Shown here in pieces: positions 16,816 to 26,917 of a DNA stretch of 64,000 nucleotides (positions within the stretch are counted from its first letter, which is position 1; each line of letters starts with the position of its first letter). Under the pieces are notes generated by a model. It worked only from the letters and a program-made list of their open reading frames with translations. It was not told the origin of the DNA and made no database searches. The DNA comes from an uncultured Roseovarius sp. (GTDB lineage Bacteria > Pseudomonadota > Alphaproteobacteria > Rhodobacterales > Rhodobacteraceae): positions 2,081,001 through 2,145,000 of the forward strand of contig OX638333.1 of assembly GCA_951812895.1 (NCBI GenBank), in the 5' to 3' direction. The position numbers were made by a program, and so were the translations under genes.

Positions 16816-17445
16816 TCATTTTTTCTTGGTAACATTTTGCCAAAGAGTTGATGAAATTGGTGATCGATCCAGTTTTCTTAACACATCCTCCTTGCCACTT
16901 TGCGGCATGTCGCGAATGTACCGGTCTATCGCGTAAGCCTTTCTAAATCCTTCCAGATTTAGTGATGCTCTGAGCAGGCCATCTCCACAGGGCAGGACCA
17001 TTGCAAGCGGTAACCATTTTAGTATCGACTGAATGAATGGAAGTGCATCTGATTCAATGATCGCTAGAAGCCAGCACCCCACGCCCACTCCGATAACTTT
17101 GATCGGAAGCCGTTTTTCAACTGCCCACGAGAATTTGGAAAGAATTGGAGACCGATCGTACACTGCGATAGATATCAGGCAAACGGGGGCAAGTACAAAG
17201 AACTCATTGATATCTAGCCGAGCGAAGGTATCGAGTGCGTGAAAAAGACAGACGACAGCTAAGCCAGTCCACAGAAGAATTCGGATTGTTATGTGCCGCC
17301 ATGCGCTGGCAACTGAAAACGTTGTTCGGTCATCCAGAAACATGTTGTTAACGAGCTCCTGGCGCACTTCATCGGCTGGTAAAGTAATCGGTGAAGTGTC
17401 CAGGGTCAGCCCGGAGAAAAATTTTTCGTAATTGGTTTTAAACAT
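16816..17445 (-). CDS. Orphan membrane protein inside the odh-lpd region
   Basis: A 209-residue protein I do not recognise. A soluble N-terminus (1-50) is followed by about three or four hydrophobic segments (around 52-72, 78-95, 113-130 and 138-152) and a basic C-terminal tail ending VTKKK. The coding sequence is visibly richer in A and T than its neighbours, which suggests later arrival. It lies between odhB and lpdA on the same strand, with a perfect 16-bp hairpin upstream at 17501. A role in the dehydrogenase complex should not be assumed from position. Confidence 0.65.
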   Translation of the reverse strand: MFKTNYEKFFSGLTLDTSPITLPADEVRQELVNNMFLDDRTTFSVASAWRHITIRILLWTGLAVVCLFHALDTFARLDINEFFVLAPVCLISIAVYDRSPILSKFSWAVEKRLPIKVIGVGVGCWLLAIIESDALPFIQSILKWLPLAMVLPCGDGLLRASLNLEGFRKAYAIDRYIRDMPQSGKEDVLRKLDRSPISSTLWQNVTKKK

Positions 17446-17500
17446 GAGTTGAAACTCTTCTGAAACAGCTTAGCCGCATCCGATGCGATAGGCGGTCAGA

Positions 17501-17537
17501 ATTGTCAAACCTAAATGGGGTATTTAGGTTTGACAAT
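17501..17537 (-). terminator. Perfect 16-bp hairpin after odhB
   Basis: ATTGTCAAACCTAAAT (17501-17516) and ATTTAGGTTTGACAAT (17522-17537) are perfect inverted repeats with a five-base loop, 17 bp past the odhB stop. There is no long T-tract on either strand, so it may be a transcript-end or RNA-processing hairpin, an operator, or the edge of an inserted segment. Its A/T-richness fits the neighbouring orphan gene. Confidence 0.65.
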
Positions 17538-17554
17538 GTTGCTCACGGTCCTGT

Positions 17555-19081
17555 TTACAAATCCATCAGCAGCCGCCTTGGGTCTTCTAGCAGTTCCTTG
17601 ACCCGGACGAGGAAAGTGACCGAACCTTTGCCATCGACAAGGCGGTGGTCGTAGGAGAGCGAGACATACATCATCGGGCGGATCACGACCTCTCCGTTGA
17701 TGGCCATGGGCCGGTCCTGAATTTTGGCCATGCCGAGGATGCCGGATTGGGGCGGGTTGAGGATGGGTGCGGTCATCAGTGAGCCGTAGACGCCGCCGTT
17801 GGAGATGGTAAACGTGCCGCCCTGCAGCTCTGCCATGGACAGTTTGCCGTCACGGGCGCGTTTGCCTTTTTCAGAGATAGCCTTCTCAATCTCAGCGAAT
17901 GACATCGAATGGGCGTTGCGGATCACCGGCACGACAAGGCCGGTAGGGGTGCCTGCGGCGATGCCCATATGCACGTAGTTTTTGTAAACGATGTCAGTGC
18001 CGTCAATTTCGGCATTCACCTCGGGAATTTCCTGCAAAGCGTGGCAGCAGGCCTTGGTGAAGAAAGACATAAAGCCCAGACGCGCGCCGTGTTTCTTTTC
18101 GAACTGCGCTTTGTACTGGGTCCGAAGGGCCATCACCTCTGTCATGTCCACCTCGTTAAAGGTGGTGAGCATGGCGGCGGTGTCCTGCGATTCTTTCAGA
18201 CGGCGGGCCATGGTCTGTTTCAGGCGGGTCATGCGGACCCGTTCCTGACGCGAGGCATCATCGGCGGCGACCGGGGCAGCGGCGGCTGCCGGGGCTGGGG
18301 CCGGTGCAGCCGCTGGTGCGGCGGTGGCGGCAGCGCCTGCGGCGGCGGCCTTGGCCACATCATCCTTCATCACGCGGCCATCGCGGCCAGAGCCGGCGAC
18401 CTGATCTGAGGAAAGCCCGGCCTCTGCCATTGCCTTTTTCGCAGATGGGGCATCTTCGACATCCTTGTTGGGCGTTGCAGCGGCCGGTGCTGTGGCGGGA
18501 GCCGCAGCGGGGGCAGAAGCAGCAACTGCGCCGTCGCCGGAGCCGAGAACGGCAAGCTTGCCATTGGCCTGAACGGTTTCACCCTCGGCTGCGAGGATTT
18601 CTGACAGAGTGCCAGCGGCCGGGGCGGGCACCTCGACCGACACTTTGTCGGTTTCAAGCTCACAGAGCATTTCATCGGCGGCGACGGCATCGCCCACCTT
18701 TTTGAACCATGTCGCAACAGTGGCCTCGGTCACGGATTCGCCAAGGGTGGGGACCATGACATCAACGCTGGCCCCTCCTCCAGCGGAAGCTGCAGGTGCC
18801 GGGGCTGCTGCCGCTGCTGCAGGAGCGGGTGCTGCGGCGCCTCCGCCTTCGGCAATAGTGGCGAGCAGGGCGTTGACCCCAACGGTTTCGCCTTCGGCGG
18901 CGACAACTTCGCCAAGGGTGCCGGCGGAGGGTGCGGGCACTTCGACGGTTACCTTGTCGGTTTCCAGCTCGCAGAGCATTTCGTCAGCGGCGACAGCATC
19001 ACCGGGTTTTTTAAACCAGGTGGCGACTGTCGCCTCGGTTACGGATTCGCCTAAGGTAGGAACGCGGACTTCAATCGACAT
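17555..19081 (-). CDS. odhB: Dihydrolipoyllysine-residue succinyltransferase (E2), two lipoyl domains
   Basis: A 508-residue E2 core of the 2-oxoglutarate dehydrogenase complex. Two near-identical lipoyl domains (about 1-78 and 105-182) each carry ELETDKV with the lipoyl lysine at Lys43 and Lys146. They are joined by Ala/Pro-rich linkers, then a peripheral-subunit-binding domain (about 215-250) and the catalytic acyltransferase domain ending [11 protein letters not shown] (Asp478/His479 region). The ATG at 19081 is four bases after the sucA stop; longer open frame to 19192 runs into sucA. The two lipoyl domains probably arose by internal duplication. Confidence 0.95.
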   Translation of the reverse strand: MSIEVRVPTLGESVTEATVATWFKKPGDAVAADEMLCELETDKVTVEVPAPSAGTLGEVVAAEGETVGVNALLATIAEGGGAAAPAPAAAAAAPAPAASAGGGASVDVMVPTLGESVTEATVATWFKKVGDAVAADEMLCELETDKVSVEVPAPAAGTLSEILAAEGETVQANGKLAVLGSGDGAVAASAPAAAPATAPAAATPNKDVEDAPSAKKAMAEAGLSSDQVAGSGRDGRVMKDDVAKAAAAGAAATAAPAAAPAPAPAAAAAPVAADDASRQERVRMTRLKQTMARRLKESQDTAAMLTTFNEVDMTEVMALRTQYKAQFEKKHGARLGFMSFFTKACCHALQEIPEVNAEIDGTDIVYKNYVHMGIAAGTPTGLVVPVIRNAHSMSFAEIEKAISEKGKRARDGKLSMAELQGGTFTISNGGVYGSLMTAPILNPPQSGILGMAKIQDRPMAINGEVVIRPMMYVSLSYDHRLVDGKGSVTFLVRVKELLEDPRRLLMDL

Positions 19082-19085
19082 ATCG

Positions 19086-22046
19086 TTACTTTCCCTTGAT
19101 GGTGAGCGCGGCATCAACCAGCGCCTCTTGTTGTGCTTTATGGGTTGCGGCCAGGCCCGTTGCGGGCGAGGCAGAGGCCGGGCGCCCGGCATAAATTGGG
19201 CGGGTGTGAGGTGCCTTGATGCGGGTCAGTACCCATTCGATGTTGGGTTCGATAAAGGACCATGCGCCCTGGTTTTTCGGTTCTTCCTGGCACCAGACCA
19301 CATCGGCATTCTTAAAGCGCTTCATCTCGTTCACCATGGAAATGGCCGGGAACGGATAGAACTGTTCGAGACGCATCAGGTAGACGTCATCAATGCCGCG
19401 GTTGTCGCGTTCTTCCAGCAGGTCGAAATAGACCTTGCCCGAACACAGGACAACGCGCTTGATCTTGTTGTCTGCGACCAGCTTGGTGTCGGAGTGACCC
19501 TTCTGGGCGTCATCCCAGAGCACACGGTGGAAGCTGCTGCCGGTGGTGAAATCCTCTGCATCGGAAATACACAGCTTGTGCCGGAGCAGAGATTTCGGGG
19601 TCATCATGATCAGCGGTTTGCGGAAGGTTCGGTGCATCTGTCGTCGCAGGATATGGAAGTAGTTGGCCGGCGAGGTGCAGTTGGCCACGATCCAGTTGTC
19701 GCCGCCGCACATCTGCAGGAAGCGTTCAAGCCGGGCCGAGGAGTGTTCGGGACCTTGGCCTTCGAACCCGTGAGGCAGGAGGCAGACAAGGCCGGACATG
19801 CGCAGCCATTTGCTTTCGCCTGAGCTGACGAACTGGTCAAACATGATCTGTGCGCCATTTGCGAAATCGCCAAACTGCGCCTCCCACAACGTCAACGCGT
19901 TGGGTTCGGCCAGCGTGTAGCCATATTCGAACCCGAGGACCGCATACTCGGAAAGCATCGAGTCGATCACTTCGTATTGTGCCTGGCCTTTACGGATATT
20001 GTTGAGCGGGTAATAGCGTTCTTCGGTTTCCTGATTGGTCAGGCCGGAATGACGTTGAGAGAATGTGCCGCGGGTACAGTCCTGACCAGAGAGGCGTACC
20101 GGGAAGCCTTCGGTCATCAGTGACCCAAAAGCGAGCGCCTCGGCCGTGGACCAGTCAAAGTTCTGGCCGGATTCGAACATCTTGGCCTTGGTGTCAAGCA
20201 GGCGTGCGACTGTTTTGTGGATGGGAAACCCGTCGGGTGCGGTGGAAAGTGCCTTGCCGATCTCGGCAAAGGTTTCGGGTTTAATCGCGGTTTCACCGCG
20301 TTGGTAATCCTCATCCTTGGTTTCGAGATGCGCCCATTTGCCGTCGAGCCAGTCTGCTTTGTTTGGGCGGTATTCCTTGCCCGCTTCAAATTCGTCGGCG
20401 AGATAGGATTGGAACGCGGTTTTCATATCCTCGATTTCACCCTCAGGCAGCAGGCCGTCTTTGACGAGGCGGTCTGTATAAAGGCTGAGCGTGGTTTTCT
20501 GGGTCTTGATCTTCTTGTACATGATCGGGTTGGTGAACATCGGCTCGTCGCCTTCGTTGTGACCAAACCGGCGGTAACAGATGATGTCGAGCACCACATC
20601 CTTGTGGAATTTCTGACGGAACTCGGTGGCAACCCGGGCGGCGTGCACTACGGCCTCTGGATCATCGCCGTTTACGTGGAAGATCGGACATTCGACCATC
20701 AGCGCGATATCGGTAGGATAGGGCGATGAGCGGCTGAAATGCGGTGCGGTGGTAAAGCCGATCTGGTTGTTGACCACGATATGCATCGTGCCGCCGGTTT
20801 TGTGCCCCTTCAGGCCCGAAAGGCCGAAACATTCAGCTACAACACCCTGTCCGGCAAAGGCCGCATCGCCGTGAAGAAGGATGGGCAGAACCTTGATCCG
20901 GTCGTCATCATTTTTCTGGTCCTGCTTGGCACGGACCTTGCCCAGAACAACCGGGTTCACCGCTTCGAGGTGAGAGGGGTTGGCGGTAAGGGAAAGGTGC
21001 ACGTTGTTGCCGTCAAATTCACGGTCAGACGAGGCGCCGAGGTGATATTTCACATCACCTGAGCCGTCGACATCTTCGGGTTTGAACGACCCGCCCTGAA
21101 ATTCGTTGAAAATCGCACGGTACGGCTTGCCCATTACATTCGCCAGAATGCTGAGCCGGCCACGGTGAGGCATGCCGATGATAATATCCTCGACCCCGAG
21201 AGAACCGCCGCGCTTTATCACCTGTTCCATTGCGGGGATCAGGCTTTCGCCGCCATCCAGGCCAAAGCGTTTGGTGCCCATATACTTGACGTGAAGATAT
21301 TTCTCGAAACCTTCGGCCTCGACCATCTTTCTCAGGATGGCTTTGCGGCCTTCGCGGGTAAAACTGATCTCCTTGTTGAACCCTTCGATCCGTTCCTTAA
21401 GCCAGGAGGATTGTTCGGGGTCGGAAATGTGCATGTATTGCAGCGCGAACGTGCCGCAATAGGTGCGACGGACAACGGCAAGGATTTCGCGAATCGAGGC
21501 GAATTGCAGGCCAAGCACACTGTCGATGAAGATCGGGCGATCCATGTCTTCGCGGGCAAAGCCATAAGATTTCGGATCCAGCTCTGGCCGGAAGGGTTTT
21601 TCGCGCAGATCAAGTGGATCGAGATCGGCGATCAGATGACCGCGAATACGGTAGGCGCGAATCAGCATCAGGGCACGCACACTGTCGAGAACGGCGCGTT
21701 TGATGGCGTCCTCAGAGACCTCGACGCCCTTTTCAGCGGCTTTGGCTTTGATCTTATCCCCGGTTTTTTGCGCCTCTGCGTCTGGTGCATATTCACCGTT
21801 CAGCGCGCCCGTGAGATCATCCATTGGCTGGGGAGGCCAGTCATTGCGGGCCCAGGAGGGGCCTTCGGCCTCGCGCTTGACGTCGATCTCACCATCGCCG
21901 AGCTGAGAGAAGAACGCGGCCCAAGCCTCGTCGACCGCACCCGGGTCATTGGCGTATCGGGCGTAGAGCTGTTCAAGATATTCCGCGTTGTGGCCTTGCA
22001 TGAAGGAGGACGCGTGGAATTGGTCGTTGGGGGATTGTTCGGTCAT
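19086..22046 (-). CDS. sucA: 2-oxoglutarate dehydrogenase E1 component
   Basis: A 986-residue thiamine-diphosphate enzyme that decarboxylates 2-oxoglutarate and succinylates the E2 lipoyl arm. The N-terminal segment [18 protein letters not shown] is the E2-binding start of OdhA. ThDP and catalytic regions are visible as [30 protein letters not shown] and the C-terminal [11 protein letters not shown] and EQFYPFP. Length is normal. It follows sucD after an 85-bp gap that holds a paired-hairpin repeat. Confidence 0.97.
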   Translation of the reverse strand: MTEQSPNDQFHASSFMQGHNAEYLEQLYARYANDPGAVDEAWAAFFSQLGDGEIDVKREAEGPSWARNDWPPQPMDDLTGALNGEYAPDAEAQKTGDKIKAKAAEKGVEVSEDAIKRAVLDSVRALMLIRAYRIRGHLIADLDPLDLREKPFRPELDPKSYGFAREDMDRPIFIDSVLGLQFASIREILAVVRRTYCGTFALQYMHISDPEQSSWLKERIEGFNKEISFTREGRKAILRKMVEAEGFEKYLHVKYMGTKRFGLDGGESLIPAMEQVIKRGGSLGVEDIIIGMPHRGRLSILANVMGKPYRAIFNEFQGGSFKPEDVDGSGDVKYHLGASSDREFDGNNVHLSLTANPSHLEAVNPVVLGKVRAKQDQKNDDDRIKVLPILLHGDAAFAGQGVVAECFGLSGLKGHKTGGTMHIVVNNQIGFTTAPHFSRSSPYPTDIALMVECPIFHVNGDDPEAVVHAARVATEFRQKFHKDVVLDIICYRRFGHNEGDEPMFTNPIMYKKIKTQKTTLSLYTDRLVKDGLLPEGEIEDMKTAFQSYLADEFEAGKEYRPNKADWLDGKWAHLETKDEDYQRGETAIKPETFAEIGKALSTAPDGFPIHKTVARLLDTKAKMFESGQNFDWSTAEALAFGSLMTEGFPVRLSGQDCTRGTFSQRHSGLTNQETEERYYPLNNIRKGQAQYEVIDSMLSEYAVLGFEYGYTLAEPNALTLWEAQFGDFANGAQIMFDQFVSSGESKWLRMSGLVCLLPHGFEGQGPEHSSARLERFLQMCGGDNWIVANCTSPANYFHILRRQMHRTFRKPLIMMTPKSLLRHKLCISDAEDFTTGSSFHRVLWDDAQKGHSDTKLVADNKIKRVVLCSGKVYFDLLEERDNRGIDDVYLMRLEQFYPFPAISMVNEMKRFKNADVVWCQEEPKNQGAWSFIEPNIEWVLTRIKAPHTRPIYAGRPASASPATGLAATHKAQQEALVDAALTIKGK

Positions 22047-22072
22047 CTTTTTCTCCCTGTTGCCCGTTGGGG

Positions 22073-22130
22073 CCGTAGGGCGGGGTTTACCCCGCCATCC
22101 GTGCGGGCCGGGGTGAACCCCGGCCTACGG
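22073..22130. repeat. Paired-hairpin repeat between sucD and sucA
   Basis: CCGTAGG and CCTACGG form an outer stem around two tight hairpins, GGCGGGGTTTACCCCGCC (22079-22096) and one at 22106-22125 with core GGGGTGAACCCC. The GTAGG-hairpin-hairpin-CCTAC plan is repeated in degenerate form at 24226-24283 in the same operon. It resembles REP pairs mobilised by RAYT transposases, but no such transposase is in the window. It lies in a transcribed spacer and could affect mRNA stability. Confidence 0.75.
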
Positions 22131-22131
22131 G

Positions 22132-23016
22132 TTAGTTGCCAATCGCTTCCATCACTGCCTCACCCAGTCCGGCGGGGCTGTCGGCGACGACGATTCCGGC
22201 GGCGCGCATGGCTTCGATCTTGTCTTCGGCACCGCCTTTGCCACCCGCCACGATGGCACCGGCATGGCCCATGCGGCGGCCCGGAGGGGCCGTGCGACCC
22301 GCGATAAAGCCTGCGGTTGGTTTCCAGCGGCCTTTCTTTTTCTCATCGGTCAGAAACTGTGCGGCTTCTTCTTCGGCCGAGCCACCGATTTCACCGATCA
22401 TGATGATCGATTCCGTCTCATCGTCCGCAAGGAACCATTCCAGCACGTCGATATGTTCCGTCCCCTTGATCGGGTCGCCGCCGATGCCCACGGCGGTGGA
22501 CTGGCCCAGACCCAGATCGGTGGTCTGTTTCACCGCCTCGTAGGTCAGCGTGCCCGAACGGCTGAGGACACCACAGGAGCCACGTTTGTGAATGTGGCCG
22601 GGCATGATGCCGATTTTGCAGGCGTCCGGTGTTATGACACCGGGGCAGTTTGGGCCAACAAGGCGGCAGTCGCTATCCTCAAGCGCGCGCTTGACACGGA
22701 GCATGTCGAGCACCGGGATACCTTCGGTAATCGCGATGATCACCTCCATCTCGGCATCGATCGCCTCAAGAATACTGTCGGCGGCAAAGGGGGGCGGCAC
22801 GTAGATGACGGACGCATTTGCACCGGTGACATGTTTCGCCTCATGCACAGAGTTGAAGACCGGCAGATCAAGATGGGTTTGTCCGCCTTTGCCCGGTGTC
22901 ACACCGCCAACCATGTTGGTACCGTAAGCGATGGCCTGTTCGGTGTGAAATGTACCTTGCGAGCCGGTAAGGCCCTGGCATATGACTTTGGTGGTTTCGT
23001 CTATGAGGACTGCCAT
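22132..23016 (-). CDS. sucD: Succinyl-CoA synthetase, alpha subunit
   Basis: A 294-residue subunit that binds CoA and carries the phosphohistidine. The CoA loop is [16 protein letters not shown] (13-28) and the phosphorylated His251 is in [10 protein letters not shown]. With SucC it converts succinyl-CoA to succinate with nucleotide triphosphate formation. The start has CAAAGGAG upstream. Normally it directly follows sucC; here two exported-protein genes and a copied sucD 5' end stand between them. Confidence 0.97.
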   Translation of the reverse strand: MAVLIDETTKVICQGLTGSQGTFHTEQAIAYGTNMVGGVTPGKGGQTHLDLPVFNSVHEAKHVTGANASVIYVPPPFAADSILEAIDAEMEVIIAITEGIPVLDMLRVKRALEDSDCRLVGPNCPGVITPDACKIGIMPGHIHKRGSCGVLSRSGTLTYEAVKQTTDLGLGQSTAVGIGGDPIKGTEHIDVLEWFLADDETESIIMIGEIGGSAEEEAAQFLTDEKKKGRWKPTAGFIAGRTAPPGRRMGHAGAIVAGGKGGAEDKIEAMRAAGIVVADSPAGLGEAVMEAIGN

Positions 23017-23067
23017 GTTGGCGTGCTCCTTTGGGTTTGCTGCCGCGGGTGCGGTGTTGGAATGCGG

Positions 23068-23601
23068 TTACGTGTCGGGTTTGAAAAGGATCAGGGTGTA
23101 GGCAGAGCTGTTGCCGACCCAGTCGTTGCGGGTGGTGGCGATTATGCCACCGGGGATGGACCAAACCTGTTCTACGTCATTAGAGAATTGGGATGGGTTA
23201 AGCGGTTTTGCATCGGGGAAGGTTTCGGCAACATAACGGTTGACGCGATCGGTTTGTCCGGTGCGGGAAATGGCGCGGACGCCGCAGGTTTGTGCGTTGA
23301 CCACAACAGCCGGTCGTTTGTCGTCTACAACATAGAGCGCGGGACGTTTGGCCGAGCCCTGAACCTTTGGCACATAGCTTGCGGCGCGCAGCCTGTCATC
23401 CACCGTGGCCATACTGGCGGGCCGGTTGACGCAGAAGCGGGCGAAGGTTCCGACGAATTGGGAGGGGGAGCTTTTGGGAATTTCCTTCCAAGACGGAATT
23501 GTTGCCAGCTCCAGCTTGTCGGCGCTTGGTCGCGCCTGAGAACAGGCTGCCAGCGCCGCCAAAGCCAGAAGGCAAAGTGATATGAAGAAAGGCTGGATCA
23601 C
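23068..23601 (-). CDS. Lipoprotein of unknown function inserted upstream of sucD
   Basis: A 177-residue lipoprotein: signal MIQPFFISLCLLALAALAAC with the lipobox ALAAC (Cys20). The mature part has no motif I can name; PTFARFC-like and CGVRAISRTG segments contain two further cysteines. I place the start at a GTG at 23601 that overlaps the stop of the short sucD-like leader ORF (GTGA). No Shine-Dalgarno sequence is visible, so initiation probably depends on coupling to that leader. It ends 51 bp before sucD. Function unknown. Confidence 0.72.
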   Translation of the reverse strand: MIQPFFISLCLLALAALAACSQARPSADKLELATIPSWKEIPKSSPSQFVGTFARFCVNRPASMATVDDRLRAASYVPKVQGSAKRPALYVVDDKRPAVVVNAQTCGVRAISRTGQTDRVNRYVAETFPDAKPLNPSQFSNDVEQVWSIPGGIIATTRNDWVGNSSAYTLILFKPDT

Positions 23602-23657
23602 GTCGTTGTTGTGCCCGGGCAAATGCCTATGGTGTTTTCGTCTATCAGGACTGCCAT
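23598..23657 (-). pseudogene. Duplicated 5' end of sucD, now a 19-codon leader ORF
   Basis: The 19-residue reading frame MAVLIDENTIGICPGTTTT copies the sucD start [18 protein letters not shown], and the DNA similarity extends upstream through the ribosome binding site (AAACCAAAGGAG here, AAACCCAAAGGAG before sucD). The frame stops at a TGA that overlaps the GTG of the following lipoprotein gene. It is best read as a remnant of a sucD duplication or of an insertion that copied the sucD start, reused as a translated leader. Confidence 0.8.
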
Positions 23658-23705
23658 TTCGGCGCTTCTCCTTTGGTTTATGCCCAGAAGGGGCATTTCG
23701 ATTTT

Positions 23706-24212
23706 CTAATACGGCCACGCGATGCGTATGGCGCTGCTGTTTGTGGTGTCACAGGTCGGGTCCTGACCGCCGCTGTCGATGAATATGAGGGTGCCGTCGG
23801 AGTTGAATAAGGTGTTGCATCCGTCATCCTCGGTCCGGACATCCCATCCTTGCCACGCGGTTCTGCCAAGTAGGCCGAGCAGGGTAATTTCCGCGTCGTT
23901 TCGTGTAAGGCTGCTATCGACATCACATGAGAAGTTCTCCTCGCTGCCCAGCAAGGTGACCCAGACATCGCCCCGGTTGATTTCGATATGATCGTACGTG
24001 CCGTTGACGTCCCATTCCGAAAATTCGAATATCGAAACCAGCCGGTTGCGTTCTTGGGGATTGCCGAGGCACGCCGCTGTTGCCGCCGCTACGACATTCA
24101 GCGGGTTGGTGTCGTTGAGCATATTGATTTCTTCAGCCAATGCGATGTCATCCAACGCCAGCGCGGGCGAGGCCAGGAGGGTAAGAGCGGTGATGGCTAC
24201 GCAGTACTTCAT
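23706..24212 (-). CDS. Exported protein of unknown function between sucC and sucD
   Basis: A 168-residue protein with a clear signal peptide (MKYCVAITALTLLASPALA). The mature part is acidic, with several Cys residues (in AACLGN, NFSCDVD, GCNTLF and PTCDTTN) that could form disulfides in the periplasm, and a C-terminal IRIAWPY. I recognise no family. It sits in the suc operon, after a paired-hairpin repeat and before the copied sucD start, so it is probably an inserted passenger. Confidence 0.7.
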   Translation of the reverse strand: MKYCVAITALTLLASPALALDDIALAEEINMLNDTNPLNVVAAATAACLGNPQERNRLVSIFEFSEWDVNGTYDHIEINRGDVWVTLLGSEENFSCDVDSSLTRNDAEITLLGLLGRTAWQGWDVRTEDDGCNTLFNSDGTLIFIDSGGQDPTCDTTNSSAIRIAWPY

Positions 24213-24225
24213 CGCGGTTCCGTTT

Positions 24226-24283
24226 GTAGGGGAGGGTTTCTAACTTCCATGTTCCTGGGTCTGATGGGTTGAAACCCACCTAC
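24226..24283. repeat. Degenerate paired-hairpin repeat after sucC
   Basis: GTAGG (24226-24230) and CCTAC (24279-24283) bracket an imperfect hairpin (24231-24248) and a clean one, TGGGTTGAAACCCA (24265-24278). The order matches the element at 22073-22130. It overlaps the spacer upstream of the exported-protein gene and runs to within a few bases of the sucC stop. Confidence 0.6.
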
Positions 24284-24286
24284 GCA

Positions 24287-25480
24287 TTAGCCTTTGACAG
24301 CCGCCACAATCTTCTCTGCGCCATCGCGCAGGTTGTCGGCAGCGATGACGTCGACGTCTGAGCTGTTGATGATTTCTTTGCCCTTCTCGACATTTGTTCC
24401 TTCAAGGCGAACCACGAGGGGAACCTGAAGGCCCACCTCCTTGACCGCGGCGACAACACCCTCGGCGATCACGTCACAGCGCATGATGCCGCCGAAGATG
24501 TTGACCAAGATGCCTTTGACCTGCGGGTCAGAGGTGATGATCTTGAACGCCTCGGTCACTTTCTCTTTGGTGGCACCACCGCCCACGTCGAGGAAGTTGG
24601 CAGGTTCAGACCCGTAGAGTTTGATGATGTCCATTGTGGCCATCGCGAGGCCCGCGCCGTTGACCATACACCCGATCTCACCATCCAGCGCGATGTAGTT
24701 GAGGTCATATTTGGAGGCTTCGAGTTCCTTGGGGTCTTCTTCGGTCACATCGCGCAGCTCGTTAATGTCGGCGTGGCGGTAAACCGCGTTGCTGTCGAAA
24801 CCCATCTTGGCATCAAGGCATTTGAGATCGCCCATATCGGTGACGATCAGCGGGTTGATCTCGAGCATCTCCATGTCCTTTTCGAGGAACATTTTGTAGA
24901 GCGTGCCCATGAGTGCGACGCATTGCTTGACCTGCTTGCCCTCAAGCCCAAGATTGAAGGCGATGCGACGGCCATGGAAGGGCTGATATCCGGTGGCGGG
25001 ATCGACGCTGAAACTCAGGATCTTTTCGGGGGTAGAGGCGGCGACCTCTTCGATGTCCATGCCACCCTCCGTCGAGCAGACAAAGCTGACCCGGCTGGAG
25101 TTGCGATCAACCAGAAGTGCGAGATACATTTCCGATGAGATACCTGCGCCATCTTCGATATAGATGCGGTTGACCTGCTTCCCGGCGGGACCGGTCTGCT
25201 TGGTTACCAGCGTGCGGCCCAGCATCTTTTTGGCTTCATCAGCAGCTTCGGTCACTGATTTGGCCAGACGAACACCCCCGGCCTCGCCTGCGCCGGCCTC
25301 TTTGAATGTGCCCTTGCCACGGCCGCCGGCATGGATTTGTGCTTTAACAACCCAAAGTGGCCCGTCCAGTTCGCCTGCGGCTGTTTTGGCTTCTTCAGCG
25401 CGTAAAACCACGCGGCCGTCAGAAACCGGTGCGCCATAAGAGCGAAGCAGGGCTTTCGCCTGATATTCGTGGATGTTCAT
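24287..25480 (-). CDS. sucC: Succinyl-CoA synthetase, beta subunit
   Basis: A 397-residue ATP-grasp subunit that binds nucleotide and the succinate site. It starts with the canonical [19 protein letters not shown], followed by the ATP-grasp loop [18 protein letters not shown] and the C-terminal [20 protein letters not shown]. The open frame extends to 25606, but family conservation fixes the ATG at 25480. A paired palindrome lies 104 bp upstream, between it and mdh, so sucC probably has its own regulated promoter. Confidence 0.97.
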   Translation of the reverse strand: MNIHEYQAKALLRSYGAPVSDGRVVLRAEEAKTAAGELDGPLWVVKAQIHAGGRGKGTFKEAGAGEAGGVRLAKSVTEAADEAKKMLGRTLVTKQTGPAGKQVNRIYIEDGAGISSEMYLALLVDRNSSRVSFVCSTEGGMDIEEVAASTPEKILSFSVDPATGYQPFHGRRIAFNLGLEGKQVKQCVALMGTLYKMFLEKDMEMLEINPLIVTDMGDLKCLDAKMGFDSNAVYRHADINELRDVTEEDPKELEASKYDLNYIALDGEIGCMVNGAGLAMATMDIIKLYGSEPANFLDVGGGATKEKVTEAFKIITSDPQVKGILVNIFGGIMRCDVIAEGVVAAVKEVGLQVPLVVRLEGTNVEKGKEIINSSDVDVIAADNLRDGAEKIVAAVKG

Positions 25481-25583
25481 GAAACTGTCCCGTTTTAATG
25501 CGATTGCTTCAGATATACCCACATGTCTGAACGCAAAATAAACGGTTTTTTCAAATAAATGCTGATTCCGGGTGATTTTTGGG

Positions 25584-25622
25584 AATTTGTGATCACACGA
25601 TTGCATGCTGTGATCACAAATT
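25584..25622 (-). promoter_or_regulatory. Paired palindromic operator upstream of sucC
   Basis: AATTTGTGATCACA (25584-25597) and TGTGATCACAAATT (25609-25622) are perfect inverted arms with an 11-bp spacer, and each contains the 10-bp palindrome TGTGATCACA, centred 21 bp apart. Almost the same structure is found upstream of sdhC (33514-33551). Two dimers on one DNA face is the natural reading. The regulator is not identified. Confidence 0.8.
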
Positions 25623-25706
25623 CTCGAATCAGCGAAGAAGATGATATTTCAGAAAGAATCAGGGCCGGCGATGCCGACCCTGAACATTCAGAAACAAGCG
25701 ATGATA

Positions 25707-26714
<1,008 letters not shown>

Positions 26715-26856
26715 TCAATCCGGCGGTAGCGCAAGGGTGGCGCACGGCTTTGTGTGCGATTGTATACCGGATTAAGTGAGGCGTCTGAGTGTGAACCCAT
26801 TGGAAATAAACGGTTTGAACTTCTCAATTGGGATTTTGGTGCGTGGGCAAATTTTC

Positions 26857-26900
26857 TTGAACATCGTTCAAAGAAGTATATATATTGTGAACGCCGTTCA
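26857..26900 (+). promoter_or_regulatory. Promoter bracketed by two TGAACnnnGTTCA operators
   Basis: TTGAACATCGTTCAA (26857-26871) and TGAACGCCGTTCA (26888-26900) are perfect palindromes centred 30 bp apart. TTGAAC within the first site and TATATT at 26881-26886 form a plausible -35/-10 pair with an 18-bp spacer, so the second site would cover the transcription start. This layout fits repression, for example by a TetR-type protein; no such gene is adjacent. Confidence 0.65.
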
Positions 26901-26917
26901 AATTCAGGGGATTCGCC

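Noticed and set aside
18609-19823. Plus-strand Ala/Ser-rich frame opposite odhB/sucA
   Set aside because: Composition follows from the Ala/Pro linkers of OdhB read backwards.
22264-23580. Long plus-strand open frame (438 codons) opposite sucD and the lipoprotein gene
   Set aside because: It is antisense to clear genes with known motifs, has odd composition and no recognisable domain; GC-rich codon bias opens such frames.
25584-25622. CRP/FNR binding site at sucC
   Set aside because: CRP needs TGTGA-N6-TCACA; here the halves are directly joined as TGTGATCACA, and FNR words (TTGAT/ATCAA) are absent.
26857-26900. LexA boxes (GTTC-N7-GTTC) at the DUF2157-like promoter
   Set aside because: The GAAC/GTTC words are arranged as inverted repeats with a 3-bp gap, not direct repeats with seven.
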